From Ignavibacteriales bacterium (lineage in GTDB: Bacteria; Bacteroidota; Ignavibacteria; Ignavibacteriales; Ignavibacteriaceae), in assembly GCA_016707585.1 (NCBI GenBank), contig JADJHL010000011.1, forward strand, positions 1 through 64,000: a stretch of DNA of 64,000 nucleotides, in the 5' to 3' direction. Below, piece after piece: positions 51,911-61,459 of this stretch. Position 1 is the first letter of the stretch; every line of letters begins with the position of its first letter. The translations under genes and the position numbers were made by a program. The notes beneath the pieces are model-generated. The model was not told the origin of the DNA. It made no database searches and saw nothing but the letters and a program-made list of their open reading frames with translations.

Positions 51911-54900
51911 TTATCTCTTTTCGTAAGGTGGCTGTTTTGGATTTACAGGAGGAGCTAATTTGTGTAATCGCATAACTTCATCAATAGCTTTTTCAAGCTG
52001 CACATCTACACCGTTTGATAAAGTTGTTGGATCTTCAGGAACAACAATATCTGGATCAACACCGTGCCCTTCTTTAAACCAATTGCCATCAGGATCATAC
52101 ATTCTGAATGTTGGGACAGTTATAGTTCCTCCATCAATTAAAGTCGGTGCGCCCGTAATGCCAATCAATCCGCCCCAGGTTCTTGAGCCGATTAAAGGAC
52201 CAATACCTGCCTTGCGGAAATAATCCGGAAATGCATCACCACCCGAACCACTCCAACCGTTTATCAACATAACCTTTGGACCAAAATTAGCAGCAGGAGG
52301 CCATTGCCAGTTGTTTCCATCTCTAACAGCAAAAAATGCCAATGGTTTTCTGTCTAACAATTCAACAAATCGATCAGGAATTTGTCCGCCGTTGTTGAAT
52401 CGTTCATCTATAATTAATCCTTCTTTAGAAAACTGTGCGGAGAATTGTCTTACAAGTTCATCCTGTCCATCAATTCCAGTACTTGGAACAAAGATGTAAC
52501 CTATTTTTCCGTTTGTTGCTTCATCAACTCTTTTTCGATTTGATTCAATCCACTCAAGATTTCTTAAACGAGTTTCATCAGTTAATGTTTTAACTAAAAT
52601 ATTCCATGCACCATCAATTGATGGTTTATCGTTAACAGTTAGCTCAATTGTTTTATCTGCAAGTCCTTCAAATGCTGACCACGGATCTTTTGTAACATCG
52701 ATTGCAACACCATTCACAGCCAGAATATAATTTTCTTCTTTTACTTTTAGTCCAGATTCTAAAAGTGGTGAACGCACTTCTGTATCCCAAGTTGCACCAC
52801 GTACAATCTTTTTAATTCTATACACACTATTATTTAATTCCCAATCAATACCGAGATAACCTACTTGTCTTTGTAGTGGAATTTCATCATCGCCACCACC
52901 CCGATAAGTGTGTGAGGCGTTTAATTCAGAAATTAATTCACCAATAATAAAGTTTACATCGCCGCGTGTTACTGCGTTATCAATCAGATCGCCGTATTGT
53001 TTTTTCATTGCATTCCAATCAACACCGTGCATGTTTTTATCATAAAAATAATCGCGTTGCAATCTCCAAACATCTGTAAAAATTTGTTTCCACTCTTCAC
53101 GAGGAACAACAGTCATTTCAAGTTGATTTGTTGGAAGTTTTTTATCCAATTTTTGATCCGGTGCGATATCCACAACAGAAAAAGAATTTTGTTTTGCAAC
53201 CAAAATCTTTTTTTCATCAGCAGAAATTTGAAACACATCCGCATCATCAACAATTGTTTTTTCTTCACGTTTATCAAAATCATAGTAAAGCACTGATTTT
53301 TTTGTATCAGCAGAACCATTATTTGGTGTGCGATGAAAAATTATTTTTCCTGTTACTGCGGCAAGATTTCCATAATTTCCTGCAGCCGGAGGAAGTATTA
53401 CAATTCGTTGTTCAATGCCATCAAAATCAATTTTAACTTCTTTGGATTTAGCCTCATCTTTTTTCTCTTCCTTCTTTTCTTCTTTCTTCTCGCCATCCTT
53501 TTTTACATCGTCTTTTTTAACAATACTCGAATCATTTTTTGGAGCCAGTATTGAAGGCAAATCATTAGTTAAAGTAACAGCAGCAATTTGTGTTGAGTTT
53601 GGATAAATCCATGTGTTATCAAAATCACCATAAACAGGCTTAAAACTTCTATTCGTTAAGAAGTATAAATATTTTCCTGCAGGATCAAAAACAGGATTAG
53701 AATCATTGTAATAGCCCGATGTAACCTGGTGGATTTTTTCTTCCTTTGTATCAAAGATTGCAATTGCTGTTGTGCGACTATCAAGCTCTTTTCCATAAGC
53801 TAAATATCTGCTATCTGAAGACCAGTTCGCCGAAAATCCTTGCAAACCTCCTTCATACATCCACTTTCCTTTATCAACCATTATTATTTTATCCTTATCC
53901 AAATCATAAATACTAATTGTCATTGTCTGATCAACAAAAGCCAAAGCTTTGCTGTTAGGCGACCAATAAAGTCTGTATCTAAATCCCGCGCCTAAATTTG
54001 TTAATGATTTTTCTCCATTGGGTTTTTCTAAATCACGGATAGTTAATTCATATTCACCGGATCTATCGCTGAAGTAAGCAGCATATTTTCCATTTGGAGA
54101 GTAGGCCGGATATCTTTCTGCAACTCCGGATGATTGTGTAAGATTTATAACAGGACCATTTTCTGTTGGAACTGAAAAAATTTCTCCACGCGTTTCAAAA
54201 AGTGTTCGTTTACCATTATACGAAAGCGAAAAGTTCTGAATCATTCTTTCAACACTTACATTTTTTGCAAGTAAAGTTGATTCATCAGTTACAACATTGA
54301 TATTTACTTCGCGAGATTTTTCAGTTGTAAGATCAAGCAGATAAAGTAATCCGCCAGCCTCAAACACAATTTCATTAACACCCATAGACGGAAAACGAAT
54401 ATCAAACTCATTAAAGTTTGTTACTTGTTTTGTTTGCTTGTTGGAAAGATCGTAGCACCAAATATTATTTCTTTTATTTTCTCCACGATCAGATAAAAAG
54501 TAAATTTTATTACCAGACCACATCGGAATTTCATCACCAGCAATGTTGTTGGTTATGTTCTCAGATACTTTTGTTTCAAGATTAAAAAGAAAAATATCAG
54601 CAGCCAACCCACCACGATATCTTTTCCATGTTCTGAACGCTGCACTTCTTGGAGTGTAGGCGATCATGTTTCCATCAGGAGAAATAACACCAAACTCACC
54701 ATAAGGCAATGGAAGTTTTTCCGGCAAGCCACCGGATTTAGATACTTTATAAAATTGATTAAATCTTTGTTTGCCGCTTTCTCGTGAAGAAGCAAAAAGC
54801 AAATTCTTTCCATCGGGATACCAATCTATTAATCTATCAGTCATTCCATGATGAGTAATTCTTTTTGGTAATCCACCGAGCGAAGGCATTACATAAACAT

Positions 54901-55165
54901 CAACATTTCCATCGTAATTCCCGCTGAATGAAATTTGTTTTCCATCGGGAGAAAATCTGGCAAGCAATTCAGTACCCTTTGCAGAGGTAAGTTTGTTTGC
55001 AGTTCCACCTTCTTTCGAAACGATCCAAACATCACCACCATACGTAAATGAAATGTGTGTTTGAGAAACATCCGGATATTGAAACATTTTTGCATTTACT
55101 TGTGCTGTGATAATTTGAGCAGTTAGTAAAACAGTTAATAGTGAGAAAAAGAAAAAGTTTTTCAT
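51911..55165 (-). CDS. Tricorn-like S41 protease
   Basis: This 1084-residue exported protein has a signal peptide (FFFFSLLTVLLTAQIITAQ), TolB/WD40-like propeller repeats (residues 25-520, for example FSPDGKQISFSGNYDGNVDV), a Lys/Glu-rich linker (about 548-575), a tricorn core, a PDZ domain (GYLGIDWELNNSVYRIKKIV) and an S41 protease domain with nucleophile region NGWSGSGGDAFPDYF. Tricorn proteases degrade peptides left by larger proteases. It is long but intact, with its own terminator. Confidence 0.93.
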   Translation of the reverse strand: MKNFFFFSLLTVLLTAQIITAQVNAKMFQYPDVSQTHISFTYGGDVWIVSKEGGTANKLTSAKGTELLARFSPDGKQISFSGNYDGNVDVYVMPSLGGLPKRITHHGMTDRLIDWYPDGKNLLFASSRESGKQRFNQFYKVSKSGGLPEKLPLPYGEFGVISPDGNMIAYTPRSAAFRTWKRYRGGLAADIFLFNLETKVSENITNNIAGDEIPMWSGNKIYFLSDRGENKRNNIWCYDLSNKQTKQVTNFNEFDIRFPSMGVNEIVFEAGGLLYLLDLTTEKSREVNINVVTDESTLLAKNVSVERMIQNFSLSYNGKRTLFETRGEIFSVPTENGPVINLTQSSGVAERYPAYSPNGKYAAYFSDRSGEYELTIRDLEKPNGEKSLTNLGAGFRYRLYWSPNSKALAFVDQTMTISIYDLDKDKIIMVDKGKWMYEGGLQGFSANWSSDSRYLAYGKELDSRTTAIAIFDTKEEKIHQVTSGYYNDSNPVFDPAGKYLYFLTNRSFKPVYGDFDNTWIYPNSTQIAAVTLTNDLPSILAPKNDSSIVKKDDVKKDGEKKEEKKEEKKDEAKSKEVKIDFDGIEQRIVILPPAAGNYGNLAAVTGKIIFHRTPNNGSADTKKSVLYYDFDKREEKTIVDDADVFQISADEKKILVAKQNSFSVVDIAPDQKLDKKLPTNQLEMTVVPREEWKQIFTDVWRLQRDYFYDKNMHGVDWNAMKKQYGDLIDNAVTRGDVNFIIGELISELNASHTYRGGGDDEIPLQRQVGYLGIDWELNNSVYRIKKIVRGATWDTEVRSPLLESGLKVKEENYILAVNGVAIDVTKDPWSAFEGLADKTIELTVNDKPSIDGAWNILVKTLTDETRLRNLEWIESNRKRVDEATNGKIGYIFVPSTGIDGQDELVRQFSAQFSKEGLIIDERFNNGGQIPDRFVELLDRKPLAFFAVRDGNNWQWPPAANFGPKVMLINGWSGSGGDAFPDYFRKAGIGPLIGSRTWGGLIGITGAPTLIDGGTITVPTFRMYDPDGNWFKEGHGVDPDIVVPEDPTTLSNGVDVQLEKAIDEVMRLHKLAPPVNPKQPPYEKR

Positions 55166-55325
55166 AATACTTCTCTCTTTAAATTTTAAGAATGTTATTT
55201 TATAAACGATAGACTAAAATTAGTTAAAACAATATACTTGTTTTTAGATCGATTGTTAGACGGTTAAATATAATTATTAACGGAAGAGACTTTTTATGTT
55301 TTATGAATTAAAAAGAACCCAACCT

Positions 55326-56012
55326 TTAAGCAATATTTTCTACAAACCATTTATGAATGGAATACATTTCCTTAAATGTTTTGTAAGAAAAAGAAACTGG
55401 ATCTTTCTTGGTTAACTCAGAAAAATCTTTGCTTTCGTAATAAACATAAAAACCGCTGTGTAAAAGCAATTCGTTATATGCGTAATCAGGATCAAATCCA
55501 CGCGGAGTTTTTTTATATGTTTTTCCACCAAGTTGATACTTTTTATTCTTCAGAAGTTTTTTAACTAGATCATAAAGTTCTTTTCCTTTTGCTGGATTAG
55601 AAACAACTTCGCGATATTTTTTTAATTGATCTTTTGTGAATTGATACATTCCTGCACCAAGAAAAAAAAGTTTTGGTTCGATATGAAAATACAAACCAGA
55701 ACATTCCATTTTCTTTCCCTTGCCTTCCCAGAAATATAGACCAAGATTAGTTTTGTAAGGTGATTTATCTTTGCTGAATCTTACATCACGATGCTGACGG
55801 AAAATAGATTTATCAACCTTTGGAATTGCGATTATGTTTGGAGAAAGTTTTGTTAGTTCTTCACCAAGATCAATTACAAATTGTACTGCAGGTTGTAATA
55901 ATTCAAAATCAAATCTTATACGATTTTTTTCAAACCATACTTTGCTGTTGTTTTTAGAAAGAGCAGCTAAAAATTTTAATGTAGATTGCGGAAAAGCGAT
56001 TTCGTTCTTCAT
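55326..56012 (-). CDS. DUF2461 family protein
   Basis: This 228-residue protein fits DUF2461 (TIGR02453): FPQSTLKFLAALSKNNSKVW near the N-terminus, then FRQHRDVRFSKDKSPYKTNL, YFHIEPKLFFLGAGMYQF and RGFDPDYAYNELLLHSGFYV. Cytoplasmic. The biochemical role is unknown. It lies seven bases after the type IX cargo gene. Confidence 0.9.
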   Translation of the reverse strand: MKNEIAFPQSTLKFLAALSKNNSKVWFEKNRIRFDFELLQPAVQFVIDLGEELTKLSPNIIAIPKVDKSIFRQHRDVRFSKDKSPYKTNLGLYFWEGKGKKMECSGLYFHIEPKLFFLGAGMYQFTKDQLKKYREVVSNPAKGKELYDLVKKLLKNKKYQLGGKTYKKTPRGFDPDYAYNELLLHSGFYVYYESKDFSELTKKDPVSFSYKTFKEMYSIHKWFVENIA

Positions 56013-56019
56013 ATTAATC

Positions 56020-57312
56020 CTATTTTAAATAAACTATTTTTTTAGAGATAAAAGTATCTCCTGAAATTAAAGATATAATATAAATGCCACTTGATAAAAT
56101 TAAATTTTGTTTTCTTGGAGAAAATTCAAATTCATAAAATCCCCAGTAAAAATCATCTTCAAACAAAGTTGCCATTTCATTTCCCAGTATATCGTAAATC
56201 TTTAACTTTGCTTTTGTTGGGGTGTCAAAATCTTGAGATAAAACTGTAAATCCTATCGTTGTCTTTTCAGAAAACGGATTTGGATAATTATTAAACCATT
56301 CGAAAGTAGGTTTATCTACCAGAGGCTTTTTGAAAGAAGTAAATTTTAAAAGTGTCCCATCTTGTCCACACGCAAAACCAGTATATTTGTCTACAAATTG
56401 AAGATCAAAAATTGTTAAGCTATCTATTACAATTTCAGGTTCCCAATTATTTCCTCCATTAACAGTATGCAGAAGTTGAAAACCTGATGCCGAATAACCC
56501 TCATCTTTATTCAAGAAATCCAAAGCGAACGAAATTCCAAAGATTGGCAATTCTTCATATTCCCAAGTTGTGCCAGCGTTAGATGTTGTAAGTTTTGCAA
56601 CGCCAAATAATAATTCAGGATCTCCGGAAAGTGTAATTGCATTTAATGAATCAAAAATAAAAACATCAAAAATCTGATCTGGGCTTAAGCCAATTGATGA
56701 CCAGCTTTCTCCACCGTTGATTGTTTTCCAGATTACACCAGCAACATCAACCCGACCACCGCAAGCATAACCAAAGTCTTTATTAAAAAAATTTAAATCA
56801 TAAACCGGATAGTTTGAATAAGCACCCGAATCAATTAAACATTCCTGCCAGGTTAAACCGCCATTAGTTGTTTTTGAAATTCCGGTTCCACCAATCCACC
56901 CAGTTTGATCATCAGCAAAATAGATACAACTCATAAATTTTAATTGAAAAAGAGAATCAATTTTTATCCAATCGATTCCTCCATTTGTAGTTTTTAGTAG
57001 CGTTGTTCCAAAAGGCGGAACGTCTGGATATGTTAGGGCCCACCCAAGATTTTTATTAATAAAAAATACATCTACAATTGGAGTTGTAACATTGCTGTTT
57101 TGAAGTGACCACGAATTTCCAGCATCTGAAGTGTGAACGATTGTTCCGGTAAGTCCTGTTGCCCAACCATTTTCAGAATCCACAAAAAATAATTTTCTTA
57201 ACAAATCTGTAGTGGGTGATTGCAAAACTTCCCACTCAGAAGTTCTTTGTGAAAATATTTCTATTGAGAGAAAAGAAACAAACAGCAACAGTAAAATATT
57301 TAATCTTAACAT
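56020..57312 (-). CDS. YCF48/BNR-repeat protein with type IX sorting domain
   Basis: This 430-residue protein starts at ATG 57312 (not TTG 57324) with a signal peptide (LNILLLLFVSFLSIEIFSQ). The body holds repeated GxTW-like BNR/YCF48 units (GNSWSLQNSN, TTNGGLTWQEC, GGESWSSIG, GGNNWEPE), a beta-propeller. The C-terminal 80 residues (NYPNPFSEKTTIGF through SGIYIISL to SKKIVYLK) form a type A sorting domain, which marks proteins for the type IX system and the cell surface. Role unknown. Confidence 0.9.
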   Translation of the reverse strand: MLRLNILLLLFVSFLSIEIFSQRTSEWEVLQSPTTDLLRKLFFVDSENGWATGLTGTIVHTSDAGNSWSLQNSNVTTPIVDVFFINKNLGWALTYPDVPPFGTTLLKTTNGGIDWIKIDSLFQLKFMSCIYFADDQTGWIGGTGISKTTNGGLTWQECLIDSGAYSNYPVYDLNFFNKDFGYACGGRVDVAGVIWKTINGGESWSSIGLSPDQIFDVFIFDSLNAITLSGDPELLFGVAKLTTSNAGTTWEYEELPIFGISFALDFLNKDEGYSASGFQLLHTVNGGNNWEPEIVIDSLTIFDLQFVDKYTGFACGQDGTLLKFTSFKKPLVDKPTFEWFNNYPNPFSEKTTIGFTVLSQDFDTPTKAKLKIYDILGNEMATLFEDDFYWGFYEFEFSPRKQNLILSSGIYIISLISGDTFISKKIVYLK

Positions 57313-57400
57313 CAACAAATCCAACCAACCTTATATACTAACTTTTTATTGATGTTAAGTTAAACCCAATATTATAAATATTAAAGGATGATTTGAGTAA

Positions 57401-57829
57401 TCATCCTTTTGAAAGTTTTGTTGGCGCAGGAACATAACCAGCCAAAACTGCATTGTAAAAGATTCCGCACAATCTCTTTACTCTTTCACTGTCATCATAA
57501 ATTGCTGATCTTTTTACTGCATAAACACCACGTTCATCACCAATCTTGCATAATGATAATGCGGATAGTATTCTGATTTCTTCACACTCAGCACTGTGCA
57601 ATAAAGCCATTAATGGAATAACAGATTTTTTACAACACATTTCCCCCATCAAGTAAACACACGAAGCACACAAACCCTTGTTACAGGATTTTGTTCCTAT
57701 TAGCAGATTTTCAAAGATTTGATTCTCGTTCAACTCTATGGAACGTTTTGGGACGGGCTGTGAAAACAAATTTACACCGGATAGAAAAACGGATAACAAA
57801 ACAACAAAAAGCATAGACATCTTTTTCAT
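57401..57829 (-). CDS. Exported cysteine-rich HEAT-like protein
   Basis: This 142-residue protein has a signal peptide (MLFVVLLSVFLSGVNLFSQ) and a helical body with two HEAT-like units (SVIPLMALLHSAECEEIRI, ALSLCKIGDERGVYAVKR). Nine cysteines, several in a CNKGLCASCVYLMGEMCCKK cluster, could form disulfides or bind a metal. No family is recognised. It is flanked by gaps of about 88 and 171 bp. Confidence 0.78.
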   Translation of the reverse strand: MKKMSMLFVVLLSVFLSGVNLFSQPVPKRSIELNENQIFENLLIGTKSCNKGLCASCVYLMGEMCCKKSVIPLMALLHSAECEEIRILSALSLCKIGDERGVYAVKRSAIYDDSERVKRLCGIFYNAVLAGYVPAPTKLSKG

Positions 57830-58000
57830 GGTTTTCTCCTTACTATTCTTTAATCAATTAAATTACATTGCCAACTTAATTTTATTAGAAGGATTAACAA
57901 TCAAATGATGACGAAAGGTTAAAAGAAGAAAGGAAGAATAGTTTTTGTTGTGTTAAAGAAGCATCAAAACAAGATGTTAATTTTTTGATTAAAGGAAAGA

Positions 58001-58795
58001 TTAGAAGAGTTCGATTTTATCACCAATTTTAACAAATCCCTGTTTATTACAAACTACATTCATACCAAACATTACTTTACCCTCTATCTTGCGATATTCA
58101 GAAAGCGTTTTTAACGGCTCTTTATTTCTTTCAGCGGTTTGTTGATCTGTTGTTGTGATCATACATCTTGCACAAGGTTTTACTGCTTTTAAATTTACAT
58201 CACCAATTTTAAAAACTTTCCAATTATCTTCTTCATAAGGATTTCCACCGCTAAACACCAAATTTGGTCTAAAGCGATTCATTGGAATCGGATTTTCTAA
58301 TCTTGAGTTTAAATCATTTAAAGAAGATTGCCCAATTATTAAATATGGATAAGCATCTGCAAAGCTTACAATATGATCAGCAGTTTCATATTTCTTTTCA
58401 ACAATTCGTTTTTCATTATCAGGCATATAAACCAGTGAACATTTGAATTTTAAAATATCAGAAAACCATTCATCAAGTTTTTTATCAACAATAATAGCGT
58501 TGCACAAATCACCCCAAATTTTAACTTTTGATTTTTCAATACTTTCCGATTCAAGAGGAATAGTATTAAAAGAGTCATCAACAATGTTTAATACTTTAAA
58601 ACCATTTTCTGCAAAAGATAATTTTAACAATGCTAATTGTGGTAAATCCCGTTGAGTAAGAAACTCCCCGTTTTCATCAACCAGCAAGTAACGGCGATCA
58701 TATTTTAATCCACGCTCACCAGCAAAAGTTGAATCCAGACTTATTCCGCCAAGTGATTTTAAAGGATAAATATTTATTTCTGTAAGCGTTAGCAA
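58001..58795 (-). CDS. MOSC domain protein (YcbX-like)
   Basis: This 264-residue protein has the N-terminal MOSC beta-barrel (INIYPLKSLGGISLDS, FAGERGLKYDRRYLLVDENG) and the MOSC domain with MNRFRPNLVFSGGNPYEEDN and the cysteine segment VKPCARCMITTTD. MOSC proteins such as YcbX and mARC reduce N-hydroxylated compounds using molybdenum cofactor. The start appears to be TTG, a base from the preceding stop, as no ATG fits the frame. Confidence 0.88.
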   Translation of the reverse strand: MLTLTEINIYPLKSLGGISLDSTFAGERGLKYDRRYLLVDENGEFLTQRDLPQLALLKLSFAENGFKVLNIVDDSFNTIPLESESIEKSKVKIWGDLCNAIIVDKKLDEWFSDILKFKCSLVYMPDNEKRIVEKKYETADHIVSFADAYPYLIIGQSSLNDLNSRLENPIPMNRFRPNLVFSGGNPYEEDNWKVFKIGDVNLKAVKPCARCMITTTDQQTAERNKEPLKTLSEYRKIEGKVMFGMNVVCNKQGFVKIGDKIELF

Positions 58796-58796
58796 A

Positions 58797-60023
58797 TCAT
58801 TTACTCTTTAGTGTTATCATAACAATTTCCGGAGTAGAATTATATCTAATCGGTGCAAGTGACATTCCTAATCCGCCGCAAATAATTGCAAGAGTGTTGT
58901 TGAAAGTAAAGTCGCCTTTAATATAGCTTGTTTCAAATATAGTTGGAGTTAGCTGTATAAATGGGAATAGCAAAGTAATTTGTCCACCGTGAGTGTGACC
59001 CGCAAGAAACAAATCATATTTATCTTTTACAGCGCGATTAATCAAAAACTCTTGCGGCTGATGTGTAAGAAAAATTTTTAAATCTGCTTTGTTAGAAGAA
59101 GAAATATTCCTAAGAGTGGTTTCAGAAATTTTTGTTACATAATTATGTGTAATAAATGTTATTCCAATTCGCGACGAATCAAAATCAATATAACGTAATT
59201 CGTTGTCGGGCATTTCTACAGTGTTGTTTTGTAAAGATTCTTTAACCTCTCGTAAACTTCTTACATAATCTCTTCTGTATGCCCAATTATCATGATCACC
59301 AACACAAGAATAGGTTCCATTTTTAGATTTAATTTTGCCAATAAACTTACCAGCAGTTTTTATATAATCAGGCGAAGAGGTTATTACATCGCCAGCAATT
59401 AAAACCAAATCGGGATTTTGCGAGTTGATTTTATCAACGTATCTCTGTAATCTTTTTTCATCTGTATATCTATCAGCTTGAACATCCGCGATAAAAGCAA
59501 TTCTAAATCCCTCTAAATCTATAGAAAGATTTTTCTTTTTATATTCAACATGCCTTACATCAACAGAATTATAATCGTAAATAACTCTTGCCGGAATATA
59601 AACAATAAAGAAAACTACAAGAGCTAAAAATATTTTAACCTGTACCGGATAAAGTTTTTGTTTATGTTTTTTGTAAAGCGGATATAAAATTAGTTTTGAC
59701 AAATCAACAAAAAGAAAAAGAACGCTTACTTGAAGAATTAAAATTATAAGAATCCAGAACGGATACAGCAAAAAATAATCTGCAAAAATATTTTGTGGAA
59801 AAGCCACTGATTGTTTTGTTATCGCAGCATATACTGCATTAAACATTAATACAACAGGATAAAGATTTAACAAAACAAGAAATGAATAAAGAATGATTTT
59901 CTTTTTCTTAACTGGAATGTCAGGAAAAAGTGTTTTAAATACTCGATTTAATTTTCTTGTAAAATAATACTCTAATATCGTTAGTACAGCGATACCAATT
60001 AAAACATTTACGATTATCCACAT
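58797..60023 (-). CDS. Membrane metallophosphoesterase (YaeI/YkuE type)
   Basis: This 408-residue protein has about four N-terminal membrane helices (residues 3-150) and a calcineurin-like phosphoesterase domain: IAFIADVQADRYTDEK, VLIAGDVITSS, GDHDNWAYRR, LTHQPQE and GHTHGGQ. YkuE-type enzymes act on lipid-linked substrates. It lies between hemB and the MOSC gene on the same strand with gaps of 1 and 21 bases, so it probably shares their transcript. Confidence 0.9.
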   Translation of the reverse strand: MWIIVNVLIGIAVLTILEYYFTRKLNRVFKTLFPDIPVKKKKIILYSFLVLLNLYPVVLMFNAVYAAITKQSVAFPQNIFADYFLLYPFWILIILILQVSVLFLFVDLSKLILYPLYKKHKQKLYPVQVKIFLALVVFFIVYIPARVIYDYNSVDVRHVEYKKKNLSIDLEGFRIAFIADVQADRYTDEKRLQRYVDKINSQNPDLVLIAGDVITSSPDYIKTAGKFIGKIKSKNGTYSCVGDHDNWAYRRDYVRSLREVKESLQNNTVEMPDNELRYIDFDSSRIGITFITHNYVTKISETTLRNISSSNKADLKIFLTHQPQEFLINRAVKDKYDLFLAGHTHGGQITLLFPFIQLTPTIFETSYIKGDFTFNNTLAIICGGLGMSLAPIRYNSTPEIVMITLKSK

Positions 60024-60044
60024 AATAAAATAAACTGTCCCACT

Positions 60045-61031
60045 TTACTTTCTTGTTTTGTCAATCCACTTAGCTAAGTCTTTTGCAAAGTAAGTTAAAA
60101 ACATATCTGCGCCGGCACGTTTAATTGCAAACGCAGCTTCAACCATTACGCGCTCTTCATCAATCCAGCCATTTGCACCGGCAGCTTTAATCATTGCATA
60201 CTCGCCACTAACCTGGTAAGCCGCAGTTGGCATTCCGAAGGTATCTTTAACTTTTCTGATAACGTCAAGATAAGGCCCAGCCGGTTTTACCATAACAATA
60301 TCTGCACCTTCTTCAATATCTTCAGCGACCTCTCGTAATGCTTCATTAACATTTCCAATATCCATCTGGTGTGATTTTCTATCACCAAAAGCAGGAGTCG
60401 ATTCTGCGGCATCTCTAAATGGCCCGTAAAATCCGGAAGAATATTTTGCAGCGTAACTCATAATTGGAATTTTTGTAAAACCTTTATAATCTAATGCTTT
60501 TCTGATCGCTGCAACTCGCCCATCCATCATATCGGAAGGAGCAATTATATCAGCGCCAGCTTCTGCATGAGATACAGCTTCTTTGGCAAGAAGCGAAACT
60601 GTTTCATCATTTAAAATTTCTTCGCCGCGTAAAACGCCACAATGCCCGTGTGAAGTATATTCACACATACAAACATCTGTAATTATTAAAAGATCTTTTA
60701 CTTCTGCTTTTACTGCGCGCACAGCTCGCTGGATAATTCCGTTTTCATTGTAAGCATCGGATCCTACTTCATCTTTGTGTTCGGGAATTCCAAATAAAAT
60801 TACTGCAGGTATTCCAAGTGCTTTAACTTCTTTACACTCTTTAATAAGCTCATCTATAGATAAATTAAAAACTCCCGGCATTGATTTAACTTCTTTTTTT
60901 ATTTTCTCACCAGGAACAACAAATAATGGATATATCAAATCATTTTTTGTTAACACAGTTTCTCTAACCATATCGCGCACAAGCGGATTGTATCTTAAGC
61001 GACGATGACGAATTGTTGGATAACTTGACAT
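60045..61031 (-). CDS. hemB: Delta-aminolevulinic acid dehydratase
   Basis: This 328-residue cytoplasmic enzyme condenses two 5-aminolevulinate molecules into porphobilinogen. Schiff-base lysines are Lys196 (SYAAKYSSGFYGPFR) and Lys249 (MVKPAGPYLD). Zinc cysteines 121, 123 and 131 lie in DVCMCEYTSHGHCG, so it is the zinc-type enzyme. The GTGAWNEALRE-like and helix parts are intact. It follows the four-helix-bundle gene and its repeat, which separate it from the oxidase gene. Confidence 0.96.
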   Translation of the reverse strand: MSSYPTIRHRRLRYNPLVRDMVRETVLTKNDLIYPLFVVPGEKIKKEVKSMPGVFNLSIDELIKECKEVKALGIPAVILFGIPEHKDEVGSDAYNENGIIQRAVRAVKAEVKDLLIITDVCMCEYTSHGHCGVLRGEEILNDETVSLLAKEAVSHAEAGADIIAPSDMMDGRVAAIRKALDYKGFTKIPIMSYAAKYSSGFYGPFRDAAESTPAFGDRKSHQMDIGNVNEALREVAEDIEEGADIVMVKPAGPYLDVIRKVKDTFGMPTAAYQVSGEYAMIKAAGANGWIDEERVMVEAAFAIKRAGADMFLTYFAKDLAKWIDKTRK

Positions 61032-61045
61032 AATTTCTCCTTTTT

Positions 61046-61077
61046 AATGTACAATGCACAATTTACAATGTACAATT
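61046..61077. repeat. Left terminal repeat of four-helix gene
   Basis: A run of AATGTACAAT, GCACAATTTA and CAATGTACAAT words; the inverse of the same word set occurs at 61457-61489. Together they bracket the four-helix gene. Confidence 0.7.
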
Positions 61078-61459
61078 ATTTTGAATTATTTTTTGCTGTT
61101 TTAATTATTGCAATTAAAAGTTTAATTAATTCTTTGCAATCTTGTTGTAAACTTTTAAAAGATTTTTCATTAATTATATCTGAAGCTTTAAATAGATTTA
61201 ACCAGAATTCAGATTCCCTGGCTTCTTTTAATGAAATATTTAATTTATTAATAAAGTCTTTTGTTGAAGGAGCGTTTTGTGCTTCGGTTATGTTCGCACC
61301 AATTGAAGTTCCAGATCTTAAAATCTGTTTTAAAATAGGCTCCAAAGAACGATCCTGTTTTAACAGGAATCTATAAAGTTTTAAAACTCGTACACTGAAA
61401 TTAAAACTCTTTTCTAAAACAACATTGCCATATTTTATTGATTCTTCTTGGACTTTCAT
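61076..61459 (-). CDS. Four-helix-bundle protein (23S rRNA IVS type)
   Basis: This 127-residue protein matches the four-helix-bundle family (TIGR02436/S23) also encoded in the intervening sequences of some 23S rRNA genes. Marks are SFNFSVRVLKLYRFL, ILRSGTSIGANITEAQNAPS and FINKLNISLKEARESEFWLNLF. These genes are often solitary and mobile-looking; function unknown. Its ATG overlaps the preceding oxidase stop (ATGA), and both its ends lie in inverted AATGTACAAT-type repeats, which suggests insertion into a heme operon. Confidence 0.9.
   Translation of the reverse strand: MKVQEESIKYGNVVLEKSFNFSVRVLKLYRFLLKQDRSLEPILKQILRSGTSIGANITEAQNAPSTKDFINKLNISLKEARESEFWLNLFKASDIINEKSFKSLQQDCKELIKLLIAIIKTAKNNSK

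Noticed and set aside
53459..53520. Repeat array or CRISPR-like tract
   Set aside because: It is the low-complexity Lys/Glu linker of the tricorn-like protease, in frame and without spacers.
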